DNA of 64,000 nt from CBDCFV01 sp965261795 (GTDB taxonomy: Bacteria; Chloroflexota; Dehalococcoidia; Lucifugimonadales; UBA3495), in the NCBI GenBank assembly GCA_965261795.1, contig OZ253476.1, forward strand, positions 2,108,001 to 2,172,000. Reading direction: 5' to 3'. The position numbers were made by a program, and so were the translations under genes. The notes under the pieces were generated by a model. That model did no database searches, was not told the DNA's origin, and saw only the letters and a program-made list of their open reading frames with translations. Of the stretch, positions 1 to 7,135 are shown one piece after another (positions within the stretch are counted from its first letter, which is position 1; each line of letters begins with the position of its first letter).

Positions 1-1831
1 GCTCGATGCCGTGCTGCTTGTTGAAGGCGTCCTGGATGGCTCGTCTGCGGTTGGTCTCGTCTATCGCCTGCCGCATGGAGTCGGTGATGCGGTCGGCGTA
101 CATGATGACTCGGCCGTTGGCGTGGCGGGCCGCCCGACCGATGGTCTGTATCAGTGACGTGTTGGAGCGGAGATAGCCCTCTTTGTCCGCGTCCAGGATG
201 ACCACTAAGCTTACCTCGGGCAGGTCCAGTCCTTCGCGCAGCAGGTTGATGCCGACGATAACGTCGAACACTCCCAAGCGCAGATCTCTAAGGATTTCTA
301 TCCGGTCCAGGGTCTGGATGTCCGAGTGGAGGTAGTTGTTGCGTATACCCATCTCGGACAGGTAATCGGCCAGCTCTTCGGCCATGCGCTTGGTCAGAGT
401 CGTGACCAAGCAGCGTTCCGACCGCTCTATCCGCTCCTTTATCTGCTGCAACAGGTCGTCGATCTGGCCCTCCGTGGGCTTCACCTCAACCGTAGGGTCC
501 AACAGGCCCGTGGGCCGTATAACCTGCTCCACTGTCATGGCGCTGCGCTTCATTTCAAAGGGTCCGGGTGTGGCGGACACGTAGACGACTTGGTTGATGT
601 GGTCCTCGTACTCCTCGAAGTTGAGCGGGCGGTTGTCCATAGCCGAGGGCAGGCGAAATCCGAAGTCCACGAGTGTCCGCTTTCTGGACATGTCGCCGTG
701 GTACATGCCGCGGACTTGGGGCAGCGTCATGTGAGACTCGTCCACGAATATCAGGTAGTCTTCGGGGAAGTAGTCCAGCAGGGTCCAAGGAGAGCTGCCC
801 GCCGCCCTGCGGGCCAAGTGCCTGGAGTAGTTCTCGACGCCGGAGCAAAAGCCGGTTTCCTGGAGCATTTCCAAATCGTAGTGAGTGCGGCTTTCCAAGC
901 GGGCTGCTTCGAGTATTTTCCCCCTGGCCCGCAACTCCGCAAGCCGTTCTTCCAACTCGACCCGGATGTCGTTTACTGCCGCGTCAAGCTTGTCTTTGGA
1001 CGTGACGAAGTGGTTGGCGGGATATATGGCGATTTCCGCCATATCGGCCAGTATCTCGCCGGTTAGCGGGTCCAACTGCACGATGCGCTCTACCTCGTCG
1101 CCCCAGAACTGGACCCTGACCGCAGCCTCCTCGTATGCGGGGATGATTTCCAGCGTGTCGCCCCGGATACGGAACTTGCCCCTGGCCAGGTTCATGTCGT
1201 TCCGCTCGTACTGCATGTCTACCAATTGCCGCATCAAGCGGCTGCGACTCTGTTCCTCTCCGACCTTGACTTGGGCCACCAGGTTGAAGTAGTCCCTGGG
1301 GTCGCCCAAGCCGTAGATGCAGGAGACCGAGGCGACGATCAGGACATCCCGTCGTGTAAGCAGGGACGTGGTTGCGGACAGCCGGAGCTTGTCCAGTTCC
1401 TCATTGACGCTGGAGTCCTTCTCGATGTAGGTGTCAGATTGGGGGACGTAGGCTTCCGGCTGGTAGTAATCGTAGTATGAGACGAAGTACTCTACCGCGT
1501 TGTGAGGGAAAAACTCCTTGAACTCCGAGGCCAACTGGGCGGCAAGAGTCTTGTTGTGGGCCATAACCAGGGTGGGCCGTTGCACCTCCTGGACGATGTT
1601 GGCCATGGTAAAAGTCTTCCCGCTGCCCGTCACACCCAGCATGGTCTGGTAGGTCAAGCCATTCCGCACGCCCTCGGCCAGACGGGCTACGGCTTGAGGC
1701 TGGTCTCCGGTCATCTTGAAGTCGGAGGTCAGTTGAAAGGGCCGGTCTTCGAGTTCGCCCCCGGCCGCGGAAATCCGGGTTATTTCCTTACCGGCTTCTA
1801 CACGCTTTTTTATTCTGGTTAATTGAGACAT
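1..1831 (-). CDS. uvrB: UvrABC excinuclease subunit B (3' end outside window)
   Basis: UvrB is the damage-verifying helicase subunit of nucleotide excision repair; it is loaded by UvrA and recruits UvrC. About 610 codons are present and the C-terminal UvrC-binding region lies beyond base 1. Visible are the Walker A motif GVTGSGKT (about residues 66-73), the MAHNKTLAAQ motif, and the beta-hairpin region YYDYYQPEAY (about 119-128) that clamps damaged DNA. The part nearest base 1 reads as helicase motif VI (GRAARHANGRVIMYADRITDSM). The ATG at 1831 gives an N-terminus about 30 residues longer than in E. coli; FQLTSDFKMTGDQPQA is where the family usually begins, so a later start is possible. Confidence 0.96.
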   Translation of the reverse strand, partial: MSQLTRIKKRVEAGKEITRISAAGGELEDRPFQLTSDFKMTGDQPQAVARLAEGVRNGLTYQTMLGVTGSGKTFTMANIVQEVQRPTLVMAHNKTLAAQLASEFKEFFPHNAVEYFVSYYDYYQPEAYVPQSDTYIEKDSSVNEELDKLRLSATTSLLTRRDVLIVASVSCIYGLGDPRDYFNLVAQVKVGEEQSRSRLMRQLVDMQYERNDMNLARGKFRIRGDTLEIIPAYEEAAVRVQFWGDEVERIVQLDPLTGEILADMAEIAIYPANHFVTSKDKLDAAVNDIRVELEERLAELRARGKILEAARLESRTHYDLEMLQETGFCSGVENYSRHLARRAAGSSPWTLLDYFPEDYLIFVDESHMTLPQVRGMYHGDMSRKRTLVDFGFRLPSAMDNRPLNFEEYEDHINQVVYVSATPGPFEMKRSAMTVEQVIRPTGLLDPTVEVKPTEGQIDDLLQQIKERIERSERCLVTTLTKRMAEELADYLSEMGIRNNYLHSDIQTLDRIEILRDLRLGVFDVIVGINLLREGLDLPEVSLVVILDADKEGYLRSNTSLIQTIGRAARHANGRVIMYADRITDSMRQAIDETNRRRAIQDAFNKQHGIE

Positions 1832-1907
1832 GTGGCTCCGGGGTTAAGATTTACGGAGTTGAGGACCGTTTCACTATGGTGTTGGCGACTTTTCTCCAAT
1901 GACCCCG

Positions 1908-2417
1908 CTACACTCGGTAAGAATAGGATTTAGGCATATTGACAACATTGAAATCAACATAAGGATGCATTTGACCTGCCTCGATTGACTGGATAGCCAA
2001 GTTATCCCATTCGTGATGTCTTTCAAATAAAGGTGACTTCAAATTCACACTCGAGTTTACCCATTGGTGAGATATATCCATTCCCCCATAAAAAATTGCG
2101 CTGTTCTTGTTTAAGCCCTGATCGGCTATAGCGCTGAGATTCATACTCCAGCCTACCAGAGTCTTAGCTTTATCTTGCTGTTGGAAGTCAAAGACCCGGA
2201 GGAATTGCAGGCTACTAGTCTGTACTTCACCATTCTTCATCTTCTCGAATGCAATTACAGTATCGCCAGAGAAAGACTTGTCCCCGCAGATCCGGCATAC
2301 AAACGCCGGCACATTCTCCACAATGAAGGGCTGGGGTGTCTCGCAGGCACAGAACCGTGTTAATTGCTCCTCGACTGTATCAACCCTGTTGCAGTAAACA
2401 CAATCCATAACTCTCAT
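1908..2417 (-). CDS. YgiT/MqsA-type zinc-finger protein with an extra C-terminal region
   Basis: The first 50 or so residues carry a YgiT/MqsA-like zinc finger: Cys6-x2-Cys9, a CxC around residues 23-25, and VPAFVCRICGD. In this family the finger is the N-terminal part of an antitoxin or regulator paired with a small toxin. Here a further region of about 110 residues follows that I do not recognise; it has no obvious helix-turn-helix or membrane segment. The ATG overlaps the TGA of the upstream DUF4258 gene (ATGA), so the two are translationally coupled, as toxin-antitoxin pairs often are. The antitoxin role is inference. Confidence 0.6.
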   Translation of the reverse strand: MRVMDCVYCNRVDTVEEQLTRFCACETPQPFIVENVPAFVCRICGDKSFSGDTVIAFEKMKNGEVQTSSLQFLRVFDFQQQDKAKTLVGWSMNLSAIADQGLNKNSAIFYGGMDISHQWVNSSVNLKSPLFERHHEWDNLAIQSIEAGQMHPYVDFNVVNMPKSYSYRV

Positions 2418-2760
2418 CCTCTAATACGTCTGCGATAATTGTCTTCCCACTTGTCCGGCTCGGTTTCAGCTGGGAAATAGGCAGTAACTACCGTTGAGTC
2501 AGGTGGGTTAGCACATACTACATGACCGATGCGACTATCACCATCCGGTGTGCCCCATATGAGGCACCTACTACCTTTTGGGCGTGCGGGTAGTCCTCGA
2601 TGACTTCTGGAGCGTCGTCGCAGAGAAGAAATCGGATCTCATCGCGGCTTGGTGTAGCACGTGACAAGAATTTTTGAGTGTAGTGTTGACTATAGCGCAA
2701 TGTCCCGGATGTGGCGGAGAGGCACAGATCCGCGATACGGGTTCCGTACATCTTTACCAC
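2414..2760 (-). pseudogene. DUF4258 protein (RelE-like toxin family), frameshifted
   Basis: The N-terminal reading frame (GTG at 2760, or ATG at 2751) runs through DDAPEVIEDYP and then loses the family pattern. One frame over, the sequence continues as a textbook DUF4258 C-terminus: PARPKGSRCLIWGTPDG, then GHVVCANP, then VVTAYFPAETEPDKW, ending RRRIRG and a TGA at 2414-2416. Adding one C to the C-run opposite bases 2588-2590 joins both halves (DYP-ARP). The gene overlaps the upstream small gene at its start and the zinc-finger gene at its stop. DUF4258 proteins are thought to be RelE/ParE-fold toxins. Either the copy is broken or the base call is wrong. Confidence 0.7.
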
Positions 2761-3065
2761 TCATCAATTGCCAGATCCACCTGCTCGGCAAATCCGGGTG
2801 GAAAACTGATTTCTCCGAAATCTTCCTCATGACTCTTTAAGGATCGCTTAAGCATTATAGCAAAGGCTTTGGCGCCCGGATGATTGAAGCGCACTATGGC
2901 CTTCAACTCCGTTGGCATTACTGGTTGAGTTTCTATGTCACTAGGCCCCTGTGATGCCAAGACTAGCGGCGCTATTGCACGAAACCCAAGAAAGATACCC
3001 AATTCGCCTGTAGCTATTTGAACAAAGTCCGCATAAATTTCTGGGACGCCTTGAGTGTCCGGCAT
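2754..3065 (-). CDS. Small DUF3467-like protein
   Basis: This 103-residue protein has IYADFVQIATGELGIFLGF near the N-terminus and a second half with an HPGAKAFAIMLKRSLKSHEEDFGEI pattern. This resembles DUF3467 (YxNxxxIxxxxxxxFxLxF, then xPxxAKxLxxxLxxxIxxYExxxGxI), a small uncharacterised family. Its stop overlaps the start of the downstream DUF4258 gene, so it forms a tight three-gene cassette with DUF4258 and the zinc-finger gene. There is no signal peptide or membrane segment. Function is unknown; membership in a toxin-antitoxin-like unit is inferred from overlap only. Confidence 0.55.
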   Translation of the reverse strand: MPDTQGVPEIYADFVQIATGELGIFLGFRAIAPLVLASQGPSDIETQPVMPTELKAIVRFNHPGAKAFAIMLKRSLKSHEEDFGEISFPPGFAEQVDLAIDEW

Positions 3066-3116
3066 TTATCTACTCCAATGATCAGTGGGGGAAATCATAC
3101 CATTCTCGTAAGTTCC

Positions 3117-3698
3117 TCAAACAGCCCCGAAATTCTGCAACGCCATGCGAATCCGTTCCTCCAAGGGCAAGTCGCCGGCGTCGGTTAAACGGTTCACCGC
3201 CTGCCGGGCCTCTGAGGTTGAATAGCCCAAGGCCATCAACGCTTCGACAACCTCGGCGTCCTGGGAGCCGGGCATTGGGGCAGTCTCGGGAAGGCCGTCG
3301 GCCAGTTTGTTCTTGAGTTCAAGCACTATCCGGCCCGCCGTTCGCCGTCCGACGCCAGGGGCCGAACTCAGCGACTCGACGTTGCCTTGGGAGATTGCCC
3401 CTTGGAGGTTAGCCGCGCTTTGGCTGGAGAGCAGCGCCAACGCCAGCCTGGGACCTACTCCCGATACCCCGGTTAACATAATGAACAGTTCTAACGCGGC
3501 CATAGTCGGAAACCCGTACATGACCGGCTGTTCGTCGCGGATGCGCAGATTAGTGAACAATTGCACAGACCCGCCCAACGGGCCTAGATCGCTAATATTG
3601 GAGGCCGGGACGGAAATCTGCAACGTAACGCCGCCGACTTCTACGTGGACCCAGTCGGCGCCTACAGCCTCCAGCTTACCCTTGACACTGACAATCAC
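3117..3698 (-). CDS. ruvA: Holliday junction branch-migration protein RuvA
   Basis: RuvA binds four-way DNA junctions as a tetramer and loads the RuvB motor during recombinational repair. The 193-residue product has the N-terminal OB-fold (MIVSVKGKLEAVG), two helix-hairpin-helix motifs (LTGVSGVGPRLAL and LSSAPGVGRRTAGRI) and a short C-terminal RuvB-binding domain (VVEALMALGYSTSEARQAV). Length is normal. It lies 3 bases downstream of ruvC, in the common yebC-ruvC-ruvA order; ruvB is not in the window. Confidence 0.97.
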   Translation of the reverse strand: MIVSVKGKLEAVGADWVHVEVGGVTLQISVPASNISDLGPLGGSVQLFTNLRIRDEQPVMYGFPTMAALELFIMLTGVSGVGPRLALALLSSQSAANLQGAISQGNVESLSSAPGVGRRTAGRIVLELKNKLADGLPETAPMPGSQDAEVVEALMALGYSTSEARQAVNRLTDAGDLPLEERIRMALQNFGAV

Positions 3699-3701
3699 CC
3701 A

Positions 3702-4223
3702 CTACCTCTCCAGCCCGGGAGGTATCTCTCTGGAGAGGGCTGAGTCGGACTGGCTCCGCATTATGTGGCAAAGGCACACCGACAGGGCGTCGGCGGCGTC
3801 TGACTGCGGCGTGTCAGGCAACCCCAGGATAGCGGCAATCGTTTGCTGCATCTGTTCCTTGGACGCAGCGCCGAAGTCGGCCACTGAACTCTTTATTTGC
3901 GCGGGCGAGTATTGGAAGATTGGGATGCCTTGGCTGGCCCCGGCAATGAACACTACAGCCTGGGCTTGCCCCACTGCGATGGCCGGGCCGGAAAATTGGC
4001 GCTCTCCTCTGCCCACGAAAGGTTTTTCCACGGCGATGACCGTGGGGTGGAAAATAGCGATCATGTTTACGACGTGGGTATAAAGCTGGTACAGCCGCTG
4101 CTCCAAGAGCATCCCGTTCGGCAGCGCGATAACGCCGTAGTCGTCTACCTCCACGCTCTCTCCCGAAGTCAGAACGCCGTACCCCATTCGGACGGTGCCC
4201 GGGTCTATGCCAAGGATTAGCAT
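3702..4223 (-). CDS. ruvC: Crossover junction endodeoxyribonuclease RuvC
   Basis: RuvC resolves Holliday junctions by paired nicks using two metal ions. The acidic catalytic set is visible: Asp7 in MLILGIDPGT, Glu66 in VIAVEKPFVG, and Asp142/Asp145 in SDAADALSVC. The 173-residue length is typical. It sits between yebC and ruvA on the same strand with almost no spacing, so the three are probably co-transcribed. Confidence 0.97.
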   Translation of the reverse strand: MLILGIDPGTVRMGYGVLTSGESVEVDDYGVIALPNGMLLEQRLYQLYTHVVNMIAIFHPTVIAVEKPFVGRGERQFSGPAIAVGQAQAVVFIAGASQGIPIFQYSPAQIKSSVADFGAASKEQMQQTIAAILGLPDTPQSDAADALSVCLCHIMRSQSDSALSREIPPGLER

Positions 4224-4246
4224 AAGCTTTAAACCTTGTCCGCGGG

Positions 4247-5014
4247 TTAGTTGGCCGAGCGGTATTTGTCTAATACTTCAGTGGGAAAATCTGCGCTGGT
4301 GTAGGCCTTTTGCACGTCGTCCAGGTCTTCAAGAGCGTCCAACAATTTCAGGGTTTGCTCCGCCTCTTTCTCCGCCAAGGTCACCGTAGTCTTGGGGACC
4401 ATCGAAATCTCGGAGGTCTCGGGAGTCACGCCCTCGCCTTGCAACGCCGTTTGCACCGTTAATAATAAGTCCGGGTCAGTGAAAATCTCTAGCAGGCCTT
4501 CGTCGATTTTGATGTCGTCGGCTCCGGCGTCAATGGCCAGCAGGCCAAGTTCCTCAGCCCGGTCTTCGTCGTCAATCTCCATGGCGATGACGCCCTTGGT
4601 CTCGAAGTTCCAAGCCACACACCCGGTGTCCCCCAAATTGCCGCCGCCGCGTGTAAATGCGTAGCGGATGTCGGCCGCGGTGCGGTTCCGGTTGGTAGTT
4701 ACGGCCTGCAAAAGGATTGCCCCGCCGCCAGGGCCGTACCCCTCGTAGACCACCTCCTCCAGCCTTTCGCCTCCATCGCTGCCATCGCCGGTGCCTCGTT
4801 TAATCGCCCGCGTTATGCTGTCCTGGGGCATGTTGCTGCTCTTGGCCTTGTCCAAGACCAACCGGAGCCGGAAGTTCATGTCCGGGTCGCCGCCTCCGCC
4901 ATCCCGCACAGCCAGCGTGATGTCCCGGCTCAGCTTGGTAAACAACACGCCGCGCTTGGCGTCAGCCGCGCCCTTCTGGTGTTTGATTGTTGACCATTTT
5001 GAGTGACCAGACAC
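4247..5014 (-). CDS. yebC: YebC/PmpR family transcription or translation factor
   Basis: The start MSGHSKWSTIKHQKGAADAK is the signature of the family. Later blocks (DKAKSSNMPQDSITRAIKRG, GPGGGAILLQAVTTNRNRT, LDALEDLDDVQKAYTSADF) follow the whole three-domain YebC fold, and 255 residues is normal. Family members are described as DNA-binding regulators and more recently as ribosome-associated factors that relieve stalling. The ruvC-ruvA neighbourhood is widely conserved. The 168 bases upstream to rimM probably hold the operon promoter. Confidence 0.95.
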   Translation of the reverse strand: MSGHSKWSTIKHQKGAADAKRGVLFTKLSRDITLAVRDGGGGDPDMNFRLRLVLDKAKSSNMPQDSITRAIKRGTGDGSDGGERLEEVVYEGYGPGGGAILLQAVTTNRNRTAADIRYAFTRGGGNLGDTGCVAWNFETKGVIAMEIDDEDRAEELGLLAIDAGADDIKIDEGLLEIFTDPDLLLTVQTALQGEGVTPETSEISMVPKTTVTLAEKEAEQTLKLLDALEDLDDVQKAYTSADFPTEVLDKYRSAN

Positions 5015-5182
5015 GATATAACCCCCTTGGTGTGTTATAGGGAAGGGCCTTTTTCCCCCTGCAATGCCCGGCGCCTGTCAGCGGTCCAGGCAGATGGTCC
5101 CCCACCGGGTATTCAGAACCGGCGGAAGAGCCATTTCATGGAGTCAGATTTTAGCACTTGCATTTTGGGAGGGTCAAAGAGA

Positions 5183-5683
5183 TTAACGCAACCCATCCAG
5201 CAGGTGTACTACCATGACTCCTTGGTCCAATTTGATTTCTTTGACCACGTCGGCCAAAGCCGGAATCAACAATTCCCTGCCTTGACCGGTCACCACGTAG
5301 ACATCGTTGCTGCCCGTTTCCATGATGTCGGTCAGATGTCCCAAGTCTTCGCCCTCGTCGGTAACGACTTGGAGTCCCAGCAACTGAAAATAAAAGAACT
5401 CCCCACTGGACAGTTGGGGAGCTTCCGTTATCGGGACCGTAATCCAGTGGCCTACCAGAAGGCGGGCTGCTTCCCGGGTATGCAACCCTTGTAGACTGAG
5501 GATAATCTGGCCGGTGCGGATGGGCTTGGACCCGGAAATCCGGTATGACGTGGATGAGACCTGGACTACTTTCCCGGTATTGAAGCGGTCCGAGACATCA
5601 CTCAATACATCGATCCTCACTCCACCGGATGTGCCGTGGACGCTGAGGACTTTACCTACTGTCACAACCGTGGAGTCTTCCAT
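5183..5683 (-). CDS. rimM: Ribosome maturation factor RimM
   Basis: RimM binds ribosomal protein uS19 and aids 16S 3'-domain maturation. The 166-residue protein has the N-terminal RimM barrel (VTVGKVLSVHGTSGGVRIDVLSD) and the PRC-barrel C-terminal half (ELPTGQ region, then YVVTGQGRELLIPALADVVKEI). It is third in an rpsP-khpA-rimM run. The trmD gene that commonly follows is absent here; yebC comes next. Confidence 0.92.
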   Translation of the reverse strand: MEDSTVVTVGKVLSVHGTSGGVRIDVLSDVSDRFNTGKVVQVSSTSYRISGSKPIRTGQIILSLQGLHTREAARLLVGHWITVPITEAPQLSSGEFFYFQLLGLQVVTDEGEDLGHLTDIMETGSNDVYVVTGQGRELLIPALADVVKEIKLDQGVMVVHLLDGLR

Positions 5684-5745
5684 CCCAACCCCGGTACCGC
5701 ACGTGAATCCGAATTGCCAACACTTGGACCAGAGGCTTGGATCGT

Positions 5746-5973
5746 CTAAACGATCTCCAAGACCGCGTGAGTCCCGTCTTTGACCGCCGCAACCCTCAAC
5801 ATCACTCGCATGGCTTGGGCCACGCGGCCTTGCCGGCCAATCACTTTACCCTTGTCTTCGGGAGCTACCTCAAGCCTGAGGACCACTCTGCCCTGCTCAA
5901 TGTCTTCCGTAACCACCACCGCATCGGGGTTACTGGCAAGAGAGCGAGCGATGTACTCGATCAGTTCCTTCAT
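5746..5973 (-). CDS. khpA: KH-domain RNA-binding protein KhpA
   Basis: A single KH domain of 75 residues with the RNA-gripping GxxG loop as GRQG (residues 46-49) in KGKVIGRQGRVAQAMRV. KhpA, often with KhpB, binds many RNAs and lies between rpsP and rimM in many bacteria. Its ATG overlaps the end of rpsP by 4 bases, implying coupled translation. Confidence 0.93.
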   Translation of the reverse strand: MKELIEYIARSLASNPDAVVVTEDIEQGRVVLRLEVAPEDKGKVIGRQGRVAQAMRVMLRVAAVKDGTHAVLEIV

Positions 5974-6320
5974 GCCTCAGCGGCCTCGCCAGCCACGTTT
6001 TCCGCGGCGGACTCAGCGGACGCCGCCATTGCATCCGCCTCTTCTACGTCGCTTTCTTCCTCATTCTCAACAACGGCGCTCTTGGCCGCAACGGTCCAGT
6101 CCAAGATACGTTGTACTGCGTCCGATGGTTGGGCGCCCTTTCCCAGCCACTCTTGAGCCCGGTCCATTTTAATGGTGTACGCGGGAGGGTCAACCATAGG
6201 GTCGTAATTCCCGATCCATTCCACATAGGCGCCGTCACGCGGTGCGCTGGCCTCCGCTACCACGATTCTGTACGACGGTTTACCTTTCTTTCCGACTCTC
6301 CGTAGGCGAATTCTCAGCAT
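5970..6320 (-). CDS. rpsP: 30S ribosomal protein bS16
   Basis: The bS16 core is clear: MLRIRLRRVGKKGKPSYRIV, then APRDGAYVEWIGNYDPM and a WLGKGAQPSDAVQRIL block. After about residue 85 comes an acidic, alanine-rich tail (EEESDVEEADAMAASAES) seen in some lineages and absent from E. coli. It is the first gene of the rpsP-khpA-rimM operon. The 440 bases upstream hold no gene, and beyond them lies the leader-like transcription unit at 6759-7029 on the same strand. Confidence 0.95.
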   Translation of the reverse strand: MLRIRLRRVGKKGKPSYRIVVAEASAPRDGAYVEWIGNYDPMVDPPAYTIKMDRAQEWLGKGAQPSDAVQRILDWTVAAKSAVVENEEESDVEEADAMAASAESAAENVAGEAAEA

Positions 6321-6557
6321 TAAGTCTCCGAATTCCTTCCGTGCATGCTATTACAAGTAATGCCGATTTTATTCTGACGGTGGTCTGATGTCAATCTGAA
6401 AGCCGTCGTTGGTCAGGGCCTTTTCATTTTCAACGGTCAGCCAAGCTAAGAAGCGAGATAGCGCCGGGCCCAAGGGAGGAGAACGGCGACCAGGTGTTGG
6501 AGGAGGAGCAGAAATTTCAGAAAGCCGGACATTTACGGACATTTCGTTCACCATGTA

Positions 6558-6582
6558 TGGCGGGCGGGACGCCCGCGCTCCC
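6558..6582. repeat. Short GC palindrome (GCGGGCG-GGA-CGCCCGC)
   Basis: A 7-bp perfect stem (6560-6566 with 6570-6576) around a 3-base loop, in non-coding DNA between rpsP and the leader-like unit. It belongs to the general class of dispersed GC-rich hairpins; another family of palindromes occurs elsewhere in the window. It has no T-run, so it is a poor terminator. Confidence 0.5.
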
Positions 6583-6758
6583 ATCCGACCGGCCAACCAG
6601 TTTTAGTCAGACCTATCTGAGATGTACGAGACAGGTATTATGTTAGCAAGGTGTTTTACGAGTTGGAAAGGGGCGAATGTCAGTAGTTGTCCCGGTCCAG
6701 GAGTGGTTTGAATTGGATGAAGCGTTTTTTGACCATTGCGGCGGAGATAATAAGTAAT

Positions 6759-6934
6759 GGTAAAAAGGGATCGGGCCCAGCCATCTGCCGGAGTACACCC
6801 CTATCCGTAACTCGAGTGCGAGGGGCGATGGTAGACATTGGCCTGGGCCCGACAACGGGTTCTCGTTGTATTGCGAAGGAGTGTTAGCTTACGATCACCT
6901 CGTCGTGTCCAGACAGATATCTACCATCGCCCCT
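6759..6934 (-). promoter_or_regulatory. Candidate attenuator: two mutually exclusive stems and a T-run
   Basis: On the minus-strand RNA, AGGGGCGATGGTAGA (6934-6920) can pair perfectly with TCTACCATCGCCCCT (6835-6821). The second of these also lies within an alternative hairpin: 6852-6843 pairs with 6780-6771 (10 bp, GC-rich), inside it 6831-6827 with 6785-6781, and 6826-6821 with 6802-6797. In that last stem one pair is G-U only on the minus-strand RNA. The alternative hairpin is followed at once by TCCCTTTTTA (6770-6761), as in an intrinsic terminator. A small hairpin (ACAACG/CGTTGT, 6852-6869) lies between the two regions. The switch model is inference from pairing alone. Confidence 0.45.
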
Positions 6935-6955
6935 GCATGTTAAACTAACTTCCAT
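6884..6955 (-). CDS. Possible 23-residue leader peptide or micro-protein
   Basis: ATG at 6955, TAA at 6884-6886. It is preceded by AGGAGGTGAT (minus strand, 6970-6961), fully complementary to the 16S 3' end, with GGAGG 9 bases from the ATG, so initiation should be strong. The peptide begins MEVSLTCRGDGR and ends DEVIVS; no family is recognised and there is no run of one amino acid as in classical attenuators. The codons for RGDGR are the 5' arm of a 15-bp stem whose other arm lies inside a terminator-like hairpin downstream. Translation could therefore control folding. The coding status is inference. Confidence 0.4.
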   Translation of the reverse strand: MEVSLTCRGDGRYLSGHDEVIVS

Positions 6956-6999
6956 TAACTATCACCTCCTTCTTGAGATTTCCGCCAAGCGGTTGAGTT

Positions 7000-7029
7000 A
7001 TTGTAGCAACCCTTTTCTCAGCATGTCAA
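7000..7029 (-). promoter_or_regulatory. Near-consensus sigma-70 promoter reading toward rpsP
   Basis: On the minus strand TTGACA (7029-7024) and TACAAT (7005-7000) are separated by 18 bases, a near-perfect housekeeping promoter. The start point would fall near 6993, about 38 bases before a small ORF with a full-length Shine-Dalgarno sequence. It is the best promoter match I see in the window. Confidence 0.65.
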
Positions 7030-7135
7030 GACAAATTGACGCGTTTGAAAAATCAGCGGCAATGCGGCATCACAGGCCGATTTGGGGATGCCCGCGTTTG
7101 CTTTGTCGTTAAGAGGGACTGCGCCAGGAGAATTG

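Larger units (their letters stand above)
6321..7135. other. Long intergenic region between rpsP and fmt
   Basis: There is no convincing protein of normal size in these 815 bases. The two ORFs above 60 codons on the minus strand (6369-6596 and 6643-6855) are Pro/Arg/Ser-rich, match no family I know and lack ribosome-binding sites. The region holds a GC palindrome at 6560, and on the minus strand a promoter (7000-7029), a strong ribosome-binding site (6961-6970), a 23-codon ORF (6884-6955) and a set of stems ending in a T-run (6759-6934). Bases 6321-6555 and 6585-6755 show nothing further. Confidence 0.7.

Noticed and set aside
2588..2600. Programmed -1 frameshifting in the DUF4258 gene.
   Set aside because: No slippery X-XXY-YYZ heptamer or downstream pseudoknot is evident at the shift site, nor at 13702.
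6369..6855. Two minus-strand ORFs of 70-75 codons in the rpsP-fmt gap.
   Set aside because: Composition, lack of ribosome-binding sites, and overlap with structured repeats argue against coding.
6821..6934. The 15-bp inverted repeat as a MITE with terminal repeats.
   Set aside because: No target duplication flanks it, and the arms fit into a promoter-SD-ORF-hairpin arrangement better.
6961..6974. ATCACCTCCTTCTT on the plus strand looks like the 3' end of 16S rRNA.
   Set aside because: No other 16S sequence precedes it; it is explained as a full-length Shine-Dalgarno sequence on the minus strand.
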